Positions 9,311 to 17,505 of a stretch of 53,380 bases of DNA are shown here, in pieces. The stretch lies in NCBI GenBank assembly GCA_046541805.1, contig JBKHCM010000006.1:1-53380 (forward strand), given 5' to 3'. The notes beneath the pieces are model-generated. The model did not search any database. It had not been told where the DNA came from and was given only the letters and a program-made list of their open reading frames with translations. The first letter of the stretch is position 1, and every line of letters starts with the position of its first letter. The stretch comes from JAAAPF01 sp046541805 (GTDB taxonomy: Bacteria; Pseudomonadota; Alphaproteobacteria; Geminicoccales; Geminicoccaceae). The position numbers and the translations under genes are program-made.

Positions 9311-10258
9311 TCAGGCGGCGGTTCCGGTGAGCTGCACGAAGACCTCCTCGAGATCGGCCTCGGTGGTCTGCAGATCGACGATCTCCAGGCCCTCGCCGCG
9401 GATCGCTTCGAGCACGGCGTCGATGCGCGCCCGGCTGGGCTTGTAGCGCACCACCAGCCGGCCGGCATCGTCGAGACCGACGCCGTGCCGCGCCAGCGCC
9501 GGGGGCAGGCGGTCGAGGGGGTGGCTCAGCGTCACCGTCAGCGTCTTGTCGTCGAGCCGATGGATCAGCGCGTCCTTGGCGTCGTCGGCCACCACCTCGC
9601 CGTGGTTGATGATCGCGATCCGATCGCACAGCGCCTCGGCCTCCTCGAGATAGTGCGTCGTGAGCACGATGGTCACGCCCTGCGCGTTGAGCTCGCGGAC
9701 ATAGGCCCAGAGCTGGCGGCGCAGCTCGACGTCGACCCCGGCGGTCGGCTCGTCCAGGATCACGACCTCGGGGCTGTGCACGAGCGCCTTGGCGACGAGC
9801 ATGCGCCGCCGCATGCCGCCGGAGAGCGAGCGGGCGTAGGCGTCGGCCTTGTCGGCGAGGCCGACCTTGGCGAGGATCTCGTCGGTGCGCCGTTGCGCCT
9901 TCGGCACGCCGTAGAGCCCGGCCTGGAACTCGAGCGCTTCGCGCGGCGTGAAGAACGCGTCGAGGTTGAGTTCCTGCGGCACGACGCCGATGGCGCGCCG
10001 CGCCCGCCGCGGGTTGCGGTCGGGGTCGACGCCGCCGATGCGGAGCGCACCGGCGCTCTTGGTCACCAGTCCGGCGAGGATGTTGATCAGCGTCGACTTG
10101 CCGGCCCCGTTCGGCCCCAACAGGCCGAAGATGCCGCCGCGCGGGACGGTGAGGTCGACGCCTTTGAGGGCATGCTTGGCCGGCTGGCCGCGGCTGGCGG
10201 CGTAGGTCTTCTGGAGGCCCCGGATCTCGATCGCGTTGGGGGCGTCGGTGACGGACAT
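9311..10258 (-). CDS. ABC-2 type transporter ATP-binding protein
   Basis: The 315-residue ATPase subunit would energise an ABC-2 type exporter. It has Walker A GPNGAGKST (residues about 48 to 56), the Q-loop VVPQELNLD, signature SLSGGMRRR, Walker B VVILDEPTAGVD and the H-loop LTTHYLEEAE. The C-terminal 80 residues end EEVFVQLTG, typical of the YadG/DrrA/CcmA-like branch. The ATG at 10258 is chosen; a GTG three bases upstream is also possible. No permease gene lies on either side: the neighbour upstream is divergent and the one downstream is a tRNA. The membrane partner must be encoded elsewhere, so the substrate cannot be inferred. Confidence 0.93.
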   Translation of the reverse strand: MSVTDAPNAIEIRGLQKTYAASRGQPAKHALKGVDLTVPRGGIFGLLGPNGAGKSTLINILAGLVTKSAGALRIGGVDPDRNPRRARRAIGVVPQELNLDAFFTPREALEFQAGLYGVPKAQRRTDEILAKVGLADKADAYARSLSGGMRRRMLVAKALVHSPEVVILDEPTAGVDVELRRQLWAYVRELNAQGVTIVLTTHYLEEAEALCDRIAIINHGEVVADDAKDALIHRLDDKTLTVTLSHPLDRLPPALARHGVGLDDAGRLVVRYKPSRARIDAVLEAIRGEGLEIVDLQTTEADLEEVFVQLTGTAA

Positions 10259-10356
10259 CACTTTCCCATGACGGCAGAGGACGGAGTCTCGACGCCCCGC
10301 TTGTGGGCGGCGCGGCGTCGGATAGAGTTGGCACGCCGAACGAGGAGACGATACCC

Positions 10357-10599
10357 ATGGCCGAAGGTGAGGCCTTCTACCTGGTGGACGACCGCGAGGT
10401 CGTCATCACGCCCCATCACCACGTCGCCTGCGACGGCGGCGGCGGCGCGCTCGGGCACCCGATGGAATATATGACGCTGGGGGAGAAGGGCGAGGTCGTT
10501 TGCAAATACTGCGGGCGGCGCTATCTCGCCAAGGACCACCCCGAAGCGGCCACCGTCGAGCGCGAGGGCGTGCCCTACGGCCCGTCGGCGGCTGCCTGA
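10357..10599 (+). CDS. CHCC zinc-finger protein (NDUFS6-like)
   Basis: An 80-residue protein with the CHCC zinc-binding pattern: Cys in ACDGGGG, His in ALGHPMEY, and Cys-x2-Cys in VVCKYCGRRY. This domain is shared with mitochondrial complex I accessory subunit NDUFS6, and alphaproteobacteria carry small stand-alone versions. The ATG at 10357 is chosen because GAGGAG lies 9 bases upstream. An in-frame start at 10303 would add a tail with no family support. The next gene starts 21 bases downstream on the same strand, so it is probably the first gene of the six-gene operon, though its link to the ABC exporter is unknown. Confidence 0.88.
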   Translation: MAEGEAFYLVDDREVVITPHHHVACDGGGGALGHPMEYMTLGEKGEVVCKYCGRRYLAKDHPEAATVEREGVPYGPSAAA

Positions 10600-10620
10600 G
10601 CGCGGCGCCGCCGCCCGCCG

Positions 10621-13257
10621 ATGCAACCAACGCTCTTTCGTTTCGTCCGCGCCCACAGCTGGCCGCAGCAATTCGCCATCCTGGCGCTGACGCTGACCTC
10701 GCTGCCGTTCTTCTACCTCTGGGTGGAGCTGCCCAAGCGCATCGTCGACGACGCGCTCGGCGGGCCGCCGGGCCCGCGCACGCTGTTCGGGCTCGAGCTC
10801 GCCCGGTTCGACTACCTCTTGGCGCTGTGCTTGATCTTTCTGGCGCTGGTGATCGTCAACGGCGCCTTCAAATACGTCATCAACGTGTACAAGGGCATCG
10901 TCGGCGAGCGGATGCTGCGGCGCCTGCGCTACGACCTCTATGACCGCATCCTGCGCTTTCCGCCGTCGCATTTCCGGGTGGTCAGTCAGGGCCAGCTGGT
11001 CCAGATGGTCAACGCCGAGGTCGAGCCACTGGGCGGCTTCATCGGCGACGCCTACGCCGTGCCCGCCTACCAGGGCGGCATGTTGTTGACGATCCTCGCC
11101 TTCATGTTCGTGCAGAACCCGTTCATGGGCTTGGCGGCGATCGTTCTCTACCCGGTCCAAATCCTGATCATCCCGCCGCTCCAACGGCAGGTGAACGAGC
11201 TCGGCAAGCGCCGGGTGCGCCAGGTCCGGGTTCTCGCCGAGCGCATCGGTGAAAGCACCGCCGGTGTCGACGACATCCGCGCCAACGACGCCAGCGCCTA
11301 CGAGCGCGCCCGTTTCTCCGACGAGCTCGGCCGCGTCTTCTTTATCCGATTCGACATCTATCGCAAGAAGTTCTTCATCAAATTTCTCAACAACTTTCTG
11401 GCGCAGCTGGCACCGTTTCTCTTCTACTCGATCGGGGGGTATCTGGTCCTACAGGGGCAGCTCACGATCGGCGCCATCCTCGCCATCGTCGCGGCGCACG
11501 AGAAGCTGGCGAACCCGTGGAAGGAGCTGCTGACCTACTACCAGATGATGTGGGATAGCCAGATCAAGTACGAGCAGGTGGTCGAGCAGTTCGATCCGCC
11601 GGCGCTCAGGCCGGGCGAAACGCACGAGGCGCCGCCGCCGGCGGATTTGGCGCTCACCGGCCGGCTGGTGGCGAGTGGCCTCCACGTCGGCGACGACGAC
11701 AGCGACGGCGGGCTCAAGGGGGCGAGCTTCGCGCTCGACCTGCCGACGCACGTGGCGCTGTTGGGCAGCGCCGGCGATGGGCAGAGCCAGCTTCTGCGCG
11801 CGATGGTGGGCCTGGCGCCGGTCCGCTCCGGCGGCCTCACGATCAACGACCGCGACCTCACCAAGCTGCCGCAAAGCGTCACCGGCCGGCGCTTCGCCTA
11901 TGTCGGCAATCCGGCGCACGTCTTCGCCGGCAGCTTCCGCGACAACCTCGTCTACGGCCTCAAGCACGCGCCCCGCCCGGCCGAGAAGGACGGCCGCGGC
12001 CCGCGCGAGCGGATGGAGGCCAAGGCCAGCGCCAACTCGCCTCATGACAGCGCGGGTGACTGGGTCGATTACGCCATGGTGGGGGTCGATCACGCCGAGG
12101 CGCTGAACGATCGGCTGCTCGAGGTGCTGGAGACGGTGCGGCTGTCGCGTGACGTCTACCTTTTGGGGCTGCGCGGGCGGGTTCACCCCGAGCGGGTGCC
12201 GGCGGTCGCCGAGCGGATCCTCGCCGCGCGCCGGCGGCTGGCCGAGCGTCTCGCCATCGATCCGCGCCTGGCGCGGCTGGTGGAGCCGTTCGACCCCGCA
12301 CGCTACAACCAAAACGCTACGCTCGCCGAGAACCTCTTGTTCGGCACGCCGTTGGACCGGGCCTGGTCGATGGACCGGCTCGCCGCCAATCCGCTCGTTC
12401 GCAAGGTGCTCGCCGAGCTCGGCCTCGACGCGCAGCTGCGCCGCACCGGCTGGCAGCTGGCCTCTACCATGGTCGAGCTGTTTGCGGATCTGCCGCCGGA
12501 CCACGAATATTATCGTCGCTTCAGCTTCATCGGTGCCGACGACCTGCCGCGGTACCGCGAGCTCATCGGCCGCATCGACGCCGACGAGGCCGCCGGCCTC
12601 GCCGAGGGGCCCGACGCCGAACGGTTGTTGGCGCTGACCATGCCGCTGATCCCGGCGCGGCACCGCCTGGGCCTGGTCGACGAGGGCCTGCAGACGCAGC
12701 TCGTCCAGGCTCGTCACCGCCTGCGCGAGCGGATGCGCGAGGCCGACCGCGACCAGATCGCCTTCTTCGAGCCGGAGCGCTTCAACCGCGGCGCACCCCT
12801 GCAGGACAACATCCTGTTCGGCCGGATCGCGTTGGACCAGGCCAATGCCGAAAGCACGGTGCTCGCGGAGGTGGCCGACGTCATCGACGAGCTCGGCCTC
12901 CGGCGGCTGGTGGTGCAGCTGGGGCTCGACAGCGAGGTCGGTGTCGGTGGCATCCGGCTCAGCCTGCCCCAACGCCAGAAGCTGGCGCTCGGCCGCGCGC
13001 TGGTGCGCCGGCCGGACTGGCTGCTCTTGGACGACTCGCTGGCGGTGTTCGACCGCACCGAGCAGGAGCGGCTACGCGAGCGGTTGCTCGAGGCGTCGCG
13101 AGGCCGCACGGTGCTGTGGGCGCACACCCGCCCGGAATGGGCCGACGCCTTCGACCGGGTCTTGGTGTTCGAGGACGGCCGGGTCACCGCCGTCGGCACG
13201 CCCGGCGAGGAGAGCCCGCGCAAGGGCGATCTGGCCGCGGTCGCCGCCGGCGCGTGA
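10621..13257 (+). CDS. ABC exporter (membrane domain plus ATPase domain) with degenerate, enlarged nucleotide-binding domain
   Basis: An 878-residue fusion. Residues 1 to about 325 form a type IV exporter membrane domain with about six helices (ERMLRRLRYDLYDRILRFP is the usual coupling segment). The ATPase domain then departs from the consensus. Walker A is GSAGDGQS (382 to 389, Gln388 for the essential Lys), the Q-loop Gln is Asn430, the signature is LSLPQ (780 to 784), Walker B is LLLDD (catalytic Glu replaced by Asp805), while the H-loop His835 is kept. Between Q-loop and signature lie about 350 residues instead of about 70, including two extra copies of the segment that follows the Q-loop (NLVYG 442, NLLFG 571, NILFG 730). 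It may bind ATP poorly and act as a regulated or scaffold transporter; substrate unknown. Confidence 0.85.
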   Translation: MQPTLFRFVRAHSWPQQFAILALTLTSLPFFYLWVELPKRIVDDALGGPPGPRTLFGLELARFDYLLALCLIFLALVIVNGAFKYVINVYKGIVGERMLRRLRYDLYDRILRFPPSHFRVVSQGQLVQMVNAEVEPLGGFIGDAYAVPAYQGGMLLTILAFMFVQNPFMGLAAIVLYPVQILIIPPLQRQVNELGKRRVRQVRVLAERIGESTAGVDDIRANDASAYERARFSDELGRVFFIRFDIYRKKFFIKFLNNFLAQLAPFLFYSIGGYLVLQGQLTIGAILAIVAAHEKLANPWKELLTYYQMMWDSQIKYEQVVEQFDPPALRPGETHEAPPPADLALTGRLVASGLHVGDDDSDGGLKGASFALDLPTHVALLGSAGDGQSQLLRAMVGLAPVRSGGLTINDRDLTKLPQSVTGRRFAYVGNPAHVFAGSFRDNLVYGLKHAPRPAEKDGRGPRERMEAKASANSPHDSAGDWVDYAMVGVDHAEALNDRLLEVLETVRLSRDVYLLGLRGRVHPERVPAVAERILAARRRLAERLAIDPRLARLVEPFDPARYNQNATLAENLLFGTPLDRAWSMDRLAANPLVRKVLAELGLDAQLRRTGWQLASTMVELFADLPPDHEYYRRFSFIGADDLPRYRELIGRIDADEAAGLAEGPDAERLLALTMPLIPARHRLGLVDEGLQTQLVQARHRLRERMREADRDQIAFFEPERFNRGAPLQDNILFGRIALDQANAESTVLAEVADVIDELGLRRLVVQLGLDSEVGVGGIRLSLPQRQKLALGRALVRRPDWLLLDDSLAVFDRTEQERLRERLLEASRGRTVLWAHTRPEWADAFDRVLVFEDGRVTAVGTPGEESPRKGDLAAVAAGA

Positions 13258-13276
13258 CGGGGAGGGGGAGACGGCC

Positions 13277-13744
13277 ATGAGCCTCAACGACGACGCCCGG
13301 GCGCTGAAGAGCATCCCCCTGTTCAGCAAGGTCGAAGCGACCAAGCTCAAGCTTTTGGCGTTCACCAGCGAGCGGCTGACCTTCATGGCCGGGGATGCGC
13401 TGTTCCGCGAGGGCGACATCGCCGATGCCGCCTTCATCATCCTCGCCGGCGAGGCCGTGGTCGAGGTGGCGAGCGACGGCGGCGTGGTCGAGGTGGCGCG
13501 CGTCGGCCGCCACGACATCGTCGGCGAGATCGCCATCCTTTGCGACATTCCCCGCACCGCGACGGTGCGCGCGGTCAGCGATCTGGTGACCCTCAAGGTG
13601 TCCAAGGACAGCTTCTTCCACCTGGTCACGCAGTTCCCGCAGGTCGGTGTCGAGATCATGGCCGAGCTCGCCTCGCGCCTCCACCACACCACGCAGGCGC
13701 TGACCGCAGCGCGTGCCCAGCTCGACGCGGGTGCGAAGGTGTGA
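13277..13744 (+). CDS. cyclic nucleotide-binding domain protein
   Basis: A 155-residue cytoplasmic protein consisting of a single cNMP-binding beta-barrel and its flanking helices, with no DNA-binding domain, so it is not a Crp-type transcription factor. The phosphate-binding cassette is intact: GEIAILCDIPRTATVRA, with the Glu that contacts ribose and the Arg that contacts the cyclic phosphate. The Thr after that Arg is a feature linked to cGMP acceptance in eukaryotic channels and PKG, where cAMP binders usually have Ala. The ATG follows GGAGGGGGAG. It lies 19 bases after the ABC exporter gene and overlaps the cyclase gene by 4 bases, so cyclase and sensor are probably made together. Confidence 0.92.
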   Translation: MSLNDDARALKSIPLFSKVEATKLKLLAFTSERLTFMAGDALFREGDIADAAFIILAGEAVVEVASDGGVVEVARVGRHDIVGEIAILCDIPRTATVRAVSDLVTLKVSKDSFFHLVTQFPQVGVEIMAELASRLHHTTQALTAARAQLDAGAKV

Positions 13745-14928
13745 GCCCGACCGCCGCCGCCACGGCCGCCCGCGCCTGGCTTTTGGGTGAGGGCGGCCAA
13801 GTCCGTTTCCTCGAGGACGTCTTCGCCGGGGTTTGCCGCATCCTGCGCGAGCACGGCCTGCCGCTGGAGCGCGCGACGCTGCACACGCGCGCGCTGCATC
13901 CGCAGTTCCGCGCGGTCCGCTTTCTGTGGGAGCCGGGCTACGAGCGCGCCGAGCTCGCCCGCGTCGGCGCCCAGGTGCTCGCGGCGCAGGCCTATCTGCA
14001 GAGCCCGGTGCGCGCGCTCTACGAGGGCGCCGAGGGGCTGCGGCAGCGCCTCGACATTGCCACCGACGAGCCGGACGCGTTCGCGATCTACGGCGAGCTG
14101 CGCGCCGAGGGGTACACCGACTACGCGGCGCTGCCGCTGGTCTTCTCGAACGGCCAGCGGATCGCCTCGAGCTGGAGCACGCGGCGGCCGGGCGGCTGGA
14201 CCACCGAGGAGCTCGTGGCCATCGACGCGGTGCGCCCCCTCTTGGCGTTGGCCACCGAGATCCGGATCCTGCGCCGCACCGGGCGCAACATCGCCGAGAC
14301 CTATCTCGGCCGGCGGGCCGGCGGGCGGGTTCTCGAGGGCAACATCCACCGCGGTGACATCGAGCGCATCGACGCCGTCGTCGGTTATCTCGACATGCGC
14401 GACTTCACCGGCTTCGTCGAGGCGCACCCCCAAGATGCCTTGATCACCCGGCTGAACCGGTTCTTCGACGTCTTCGGCGAGCCGGTCGAGGCGCTCGACG
14501 GCGAGATCTTGAAGTTCATGGGCGACGCCATGCTCACCGTCTTTCCGGTCGACGGCGATCTCGCCGACGCCGCGGCGCGCGCGGTCGACGCCGCGGCGGC
14601 CGGCTTTCGCGGCCTCGCCGAGATCAACGCGGAGCTCGCCCGTGCCGGCGAGCCCCCGATCGCCTGCAGTCTCGGCCTCCATCACGGCGAGGTCAGCTAC
14701 GGCAATATCGGCACGGCGACACGCCTCGACTTCACGGTCATCGGCGCCGCCGTCAACGTCGCCGCGCGTCTGCAACAGCTCAGCCGCGATCTCGGCGAGC
14801 CCTTCGTGATGTCGGCCGGCGTCGCCCGCGCCTGCGGCCACCCCGTGCGCTCGGTCGGCCGTCGCGAGCTACGCGGCGTGGCCGCGACGCGCGAGGTGTT
14901 CGCGCCGGTCGACCTCGTCCTCGCCTGA
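13741..14928 (+). CDS. class III adenylate/guanylate cyclase
   Basis: A 395-residue protein that would make a cyclic nucleotide. Residues 1 to about 190 form a sensor-like N-terminal region without obvious membrane helices, as in soluble alphaproteobacterial cyclases. The catalytic domain is at about 205 to 390. Metal-binding aspartates are Asp218 (GYLDMRDFTGF) and Asp262 (KFMGDAML). The purine-selecting pair Lys258 and Asp330 (RLDFTVIG) points to ATP rather than GTP. Transition-state residues Asn339 and Arg343 (VNVAARL) are present, so the enzyme looks active. The GTG start at 13741 overlaps the stop of the cyclic-nucleotide-binding gene (GTGA). Confidence 0.93.
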   Translation: MSPTAAATAARAWLLGEGGQVRFLEDVFAGVCRILREHGLPLERATLHTRALHPQFRAVRFLWEPGYERAELARVGAQVLAAQAYLQSPVRALYEGAEGLRQRLDIATDEPDAFAIYGELRAEGYTDYAALPLVFSNGQRIASSWSTRRPGGWTTEELVAIDAVRPLLALATEIRILRRTGRNIAETYLGRRAGGRVLEGNIHRGDIERIDAVVGYLDMRDFTGFVEAHPQDALITRLNRFFDVFGEPVEALDGEILKFMGDAMLTVFPVDGDLADAAARAVDAAAAGFRGLAEINAELARAGEPPIACSLGLHHGEVSYGNIGTATRLDFTVIGAAVNVAARLQQLSRDLGEPFVMSAGVARACGHPVRSVGRRELRGVAATREVFAPVDLVLA

Positions 14929-14937
14929 GAGGCGCCC

Positions 14938-15606
14938 GTGAGCGAGAAGCCCAAGGATCTCGATCGCCAGCTCGTGCTCGCGCTCGAAGGCGCCGGCGTC
15001 CACCGCGTGCTCGACGTCGGCGCCAATGTCGGTCAATACGCGCGCCGCCTGCGCGCCGCCGGCTGGACCGGCGCCATCCTCTCCTTCGAGCCGCTGCCCG
15101 CGGCCCACGCCGCGCTCGAAGCGGCCGCCGCCGGCGATCCGGGGTGGGAGGCCGCACCGGCGGTGGCGGTGGGTGCGGCGGCCGGCACCGGCGCGCTCGA
15201 ACGCTCGCAGGAAAGCGACATGAGCTCGCTGCGCCCGCAGACGGCGCGGCTGCGCGAGCTGTCGCCGAGCTCGACAATCGCCGAGACCTTGCCGGTGGGC
15301 GTCCAGCCCCTCGGGGCGCTGGTCACGCCCAGGTCCGCCGACGAGCGGCTCTTTTTGAAGATCGACGTGCAGGGCGGCGAGGACGCCGTCCTGGACGGGG
15401 TCGGGCCGCTCTGGGCGCGGCTCGTCGGCATCCAGCTCGAGCTCGCGCTCACCCGGCTCTATGTCGGCGAGCGCGGCTATCTCGAGACCTGCGCGCGGCT
15501 GGAGAGCCTCGGCTTTCACCTGGCCTTGGTGCTGCCCGGATACTTCGACGGCAAGGCTCGGCGCCAGCTGCAGTTCGACGGCGTCTTTCTGCGCGCCGAG
15601 GCGTGA
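14938..15606 (+). CDS. FkbM-family SAM-dependent methyltransferase
   Basis: A 222-residue enzyme with the FkbM fold. It has the SAM-binding motif LDVGANVGQYARRL at about 22 to 35, acidic motif ILSFEPL, and LKIDVQGGEDAVLDG, the typical second half of the family. Relatives methylate hydroxyl groups of sugars, polyketides or other polar compounds; the acceptor here is unknown. The GTG start at 14938 lies 9 bases after the cyclase stop. With the phosphatidyltransferase gene 3 bases downstream it suggests that the operon output is modification of an envelope lipid or glycan (inference). Confidence 0.88.
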   Translation: MSEKPKDLDRQLVLALEGAGVHRVLDVGANVGQYARRLRAAGWTGAILSFEPLPAAHAALEAAAAGDPGWEAAPAVAVGAAAGTGALERSQESDMSSLRPQTARLRELSPSSTIAETLPVGVQPLGALVTPRSADERLFLKIDVQGGEDAVLDGVGPLWARLVGIQLELALTRLYVGERGYLETCARLESLGFHLALVLPGYFDGKARRQLQFDGVFLRAEA

Positions 15607-15609
15607 GGG

Positions 15610-16227
15610 GTGTTGGACGCCTGGATGCGCCGGCGCATCGACCCGCCGCTCGCGCGCGCGGCCTTGGTGCTGTCCGGCTGGGGTCTCGGCGCGGATGCGC
15701 TCAGCTGGGCCGGCTTCGCCGCCGGGGCCGCCGCCGCCGGCGCCGTCGCCCTCGGCGGGTTCGGCTGGGGGTTCGCGCTCTTCGCGGTCAACCGGCTGCT
15801 CGACGGGCTCGACGGCGCGGTGGCACGGGTCCGCGGGCCGACCGATCGCGGCGGCTTTCTCGACATCACCCTCGATTTCCTGATCTACGCCGCGCTGCCC
15901 CTCGGCTTCGCCGTGGCCGACCCCGCCGCCAACGCGCTCGCCGCCGCGGTGCTGCTCTTCACCTTCGTCGGCACCGCCAGCACGTTTCTCGCCTACGCCG
16001 TCTTCGCCGCCAAGCGCGGCGTGTCGACCGAGCGGCGCGGCCGCAAGTCGCTATACTACTTGGGCGGCCTCACCGAGGGCACCGAGACGGCGGTCGTCCT
16101 GCTCGCGATGTGCGCCTTTCCGGGCGCCTTCGTCCCGCTCGCTTTTGGCTTCGCCGCGCTCTCGGCCGTCACCACCGTGGTCCGCCTGCACGCCGGCCTG
16201 GTCACGTTCCGCGCGCCGGCCGACTGA
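15610..16227 (+). CDS. CDP-alcohol phosphatidyltransferase family protein
   Basis: A 205-residue integral membrane enzyme that would move a phosphatidyl or similar group from a CDP-activated donor to an alcohol. The full signature D-x2-DG-x2-AR-x8-G-x3-D-x3-D is present at about residues 64 to 86: LLDGLDGAVAR, then GPTDRGGFLDITLD. About six hydrophobic helices follow the usual pattern. It is close in character to PgsA/PssA-like proteins, but the alcohol acceptor cannot be read from the sequence. GTG start 3 bases after the methyltransferase stop. Its 3-prime end overlaps the convergent dsbB-like gene by 26 bases, so the operon ends here. Confidence 0.9.
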   Translation: MLDAWMRRRIDPPLARAALVLSGWGLGADALSWAGFAAGAAAAGAVALGGFGWGFALFAVNRLLDGLDGAVARVRGPTDRGGFLDITLDFLIYAALPLGFAVADPAANALAAAVLLFTFVGTASTFLAYAVFAAKRGVSTERRGRKSLYYLGGLTEGTETAVVLLAMCAFPGAFVPLAFGFAALSAVTTVVRLHAGLVTFRAPAD

Positions 16228-16675
16228 GCGCGAGGGCGGCAGCCAGCGCCAGCGCCAGCACGACGAGGGCGTGCCAGGCCGCCATCGACAGCCCGAACAC
16301 GCTCGGCCCCGGCTGATCGCAGCTCGGCTGCGTCTGTGCCAGCAGCGCGGAGCGCCGCTCGTCGAGGCCGGCCCCGCCCGGCTCGGCGACGCAGCCGCCC
16401 GGCAGCGGCAGCCAGCCGGCCTCGACGCCCACATGGGTGAGCGAGATCGTGATCGCCGCGAACAGCGCCGCCAACGCCAGGGTGAGGCCCGCCCGCGGGC
16501 GATCGAACCACAGCGCCAGGGCGCCGGCCGCGATCACCACGTAGTGCGGCAGACGGGCGCGCAGGCACAGGCTGCAGGGCGGATAGCCGAGCCCGTGCTG
16601 AACCCAGAAGGCGAGCGCCAGGGCCGCCGCCGAGGTCGTCACCAGCGCGGCGAGAACGAGGCGGGCAAAGCTCAT
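16202..16675 (-). CDS. disulfide bond formation protein B (DsbB family)
   Basis: A 157-residue inner-membrane protein with four hydrophobic helices, which would reoxidise periplasmic DsbA and pass electrons to quinone. The first cysteine pair is in the first periplasmic loop, GYPPCSLCLRAR. The second pair is Cys in PGGCVAEPG and Cys in QPSCDQPG in the second periplasmic loop. Both pairs are needed for function and both are present. It starts one base after the stop of the VTT-domain gene, so the two are co-transcribed. No dsbA is nearby. The end overlaps the convergent phosphatidyltransferase gene. Confidence 0.9.
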   Translation of the reverse strand: MSFARLVLAALVTTSAAALALAFWVQHGLGYPPCSLCLRARLPHYVVIAAGALALWFDRPRAGLTLALAALFAAITISLTHVGVEAGWLPLPGGCVAEPGGAGLDERRSALLAQTQPSCDQPGPSVFGLSMAAWHALVVLALALAAALALSRPARGT

Positions 16676-16676
16676 C

Positions 16677-17255
16677 TCAAGGATACCGGAGCACGAGGAA
16701 ACCCCCGAACAGCAGCACGAAGAAGAGCACGGTGAGCCACCCGAGATTGCGCTCGATGAAGCCGCGGATCGGCGGCCCGAACTGCCACAGCAGGCCGGCG
16801 ACGAGGAAGAAGCGTCCGCCGCGGGCGAACGCCGAGGCGATCATGAAGGTGACGAGGTCGAGGCCGGCGACGCCGGAGGCGATGGTGATGACCTTGTAGG
16901 GAAACGGCGTGAAGCCCGCGAGGAACACGATCCAAAGGCCCCACTGTTGATAAATGCGCTCGAAGTCGTCGAACTCCTCGACGTAGTCGTAGAAGGCGAG
17001 GATCGGCTGGCCCACCAGCTCGAACAGGTAGGCGCCGATCAGATAGCCGGCGAGGCCGCCGAGGACGGAGGCGACGGTGCACAACGTGGCGTAGTACCAG
17101 GCGCGGGCGCGCGCCCCGAGCACCATCGGGATCAACAGCACGTCGGGGGGGATCGGGAAGACGGAGCTTTCGAGGAACGAGATGAAAGCGAGAAACCGGC
17201 TGGCGTAGGGCCGCTCGGCCTGCGCCATCGTCCAATCGTAGAGCGGGCGGATCAC
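16677..17255 (-). CDS. VTT/DedA-like inner-membrane protein (YqaA family)
   Basis: A 192-residue integral membrane protein. It has the family core SFLESSVFPIPPDVLLIPMV, then GYLIGAYLFELVG and GFTPFPYKVITIASGVAG, the VTT-domain pattern of YqaA proteins. Related DedA/VTT proteins act in lipid scrambling or proton-driven transport. The precise role of YqaA is not established. The GTG at 17255 (VIRPLYDWTM) is chosen because GAGGAG lies 6 to 11 bases upstream. A longer frame to 17339 adds an unconserved basic tail. It is the first gene of a pair with the dsbB homologue. Confidence 0.88.
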   Translation of the reverse strand: MIRPLYDWTMAQAERPYASRFLAFISFLESSVFPIPPDVLLIPMVLGARARAWYYATLCTVASVLGGLAGYLIGAYLFELVGQPILAFYDYVEEFDDFERIYQQWGLWIVFLAGFTPFPYKVITIASGVAGLDLVTFMIASAFARGGRFFLVAGLLWQFGPPIRGFIERNLGWLTVLFFVLLFGGFLVLRYP

Positions 17256-17505
17256 GACGAACTCCTCGCACGGGCGGGCGTTCCGCGAACCGGCGGGCAC
17301 CCCCGCGGCGCTCTTCGCACCCCTGCCGCGGCGGTGCAACCTGGTGGCGCCCGTCGGCGCCTACACCCGCCCAATCCGCCGTGGACAGCACCACGGCCGC
17401 GTGGTTAAGACGCGAACGGTGAGGAACGGGGTCCGCACGTCGCACCGTCCGAGGCCGGCGTTCGGTCGTCCACTTCGAAAACAACGTCAAGGCTGGGGTC
17501 AGGCG

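Noticed and set aside
15610..16227. Specific assignment as PgsA or PssA
   Set aside because: The signature shows only the CDP-alcohol phosphatidyltransferase fold; acceptor choice cannot be read from it.
16672..17255. VTT protein starting further upstream at 17339
   Set aside because: The additional 28 residues are basic and unconserved, and the GTG at 17255 has a good ribosome binding site.
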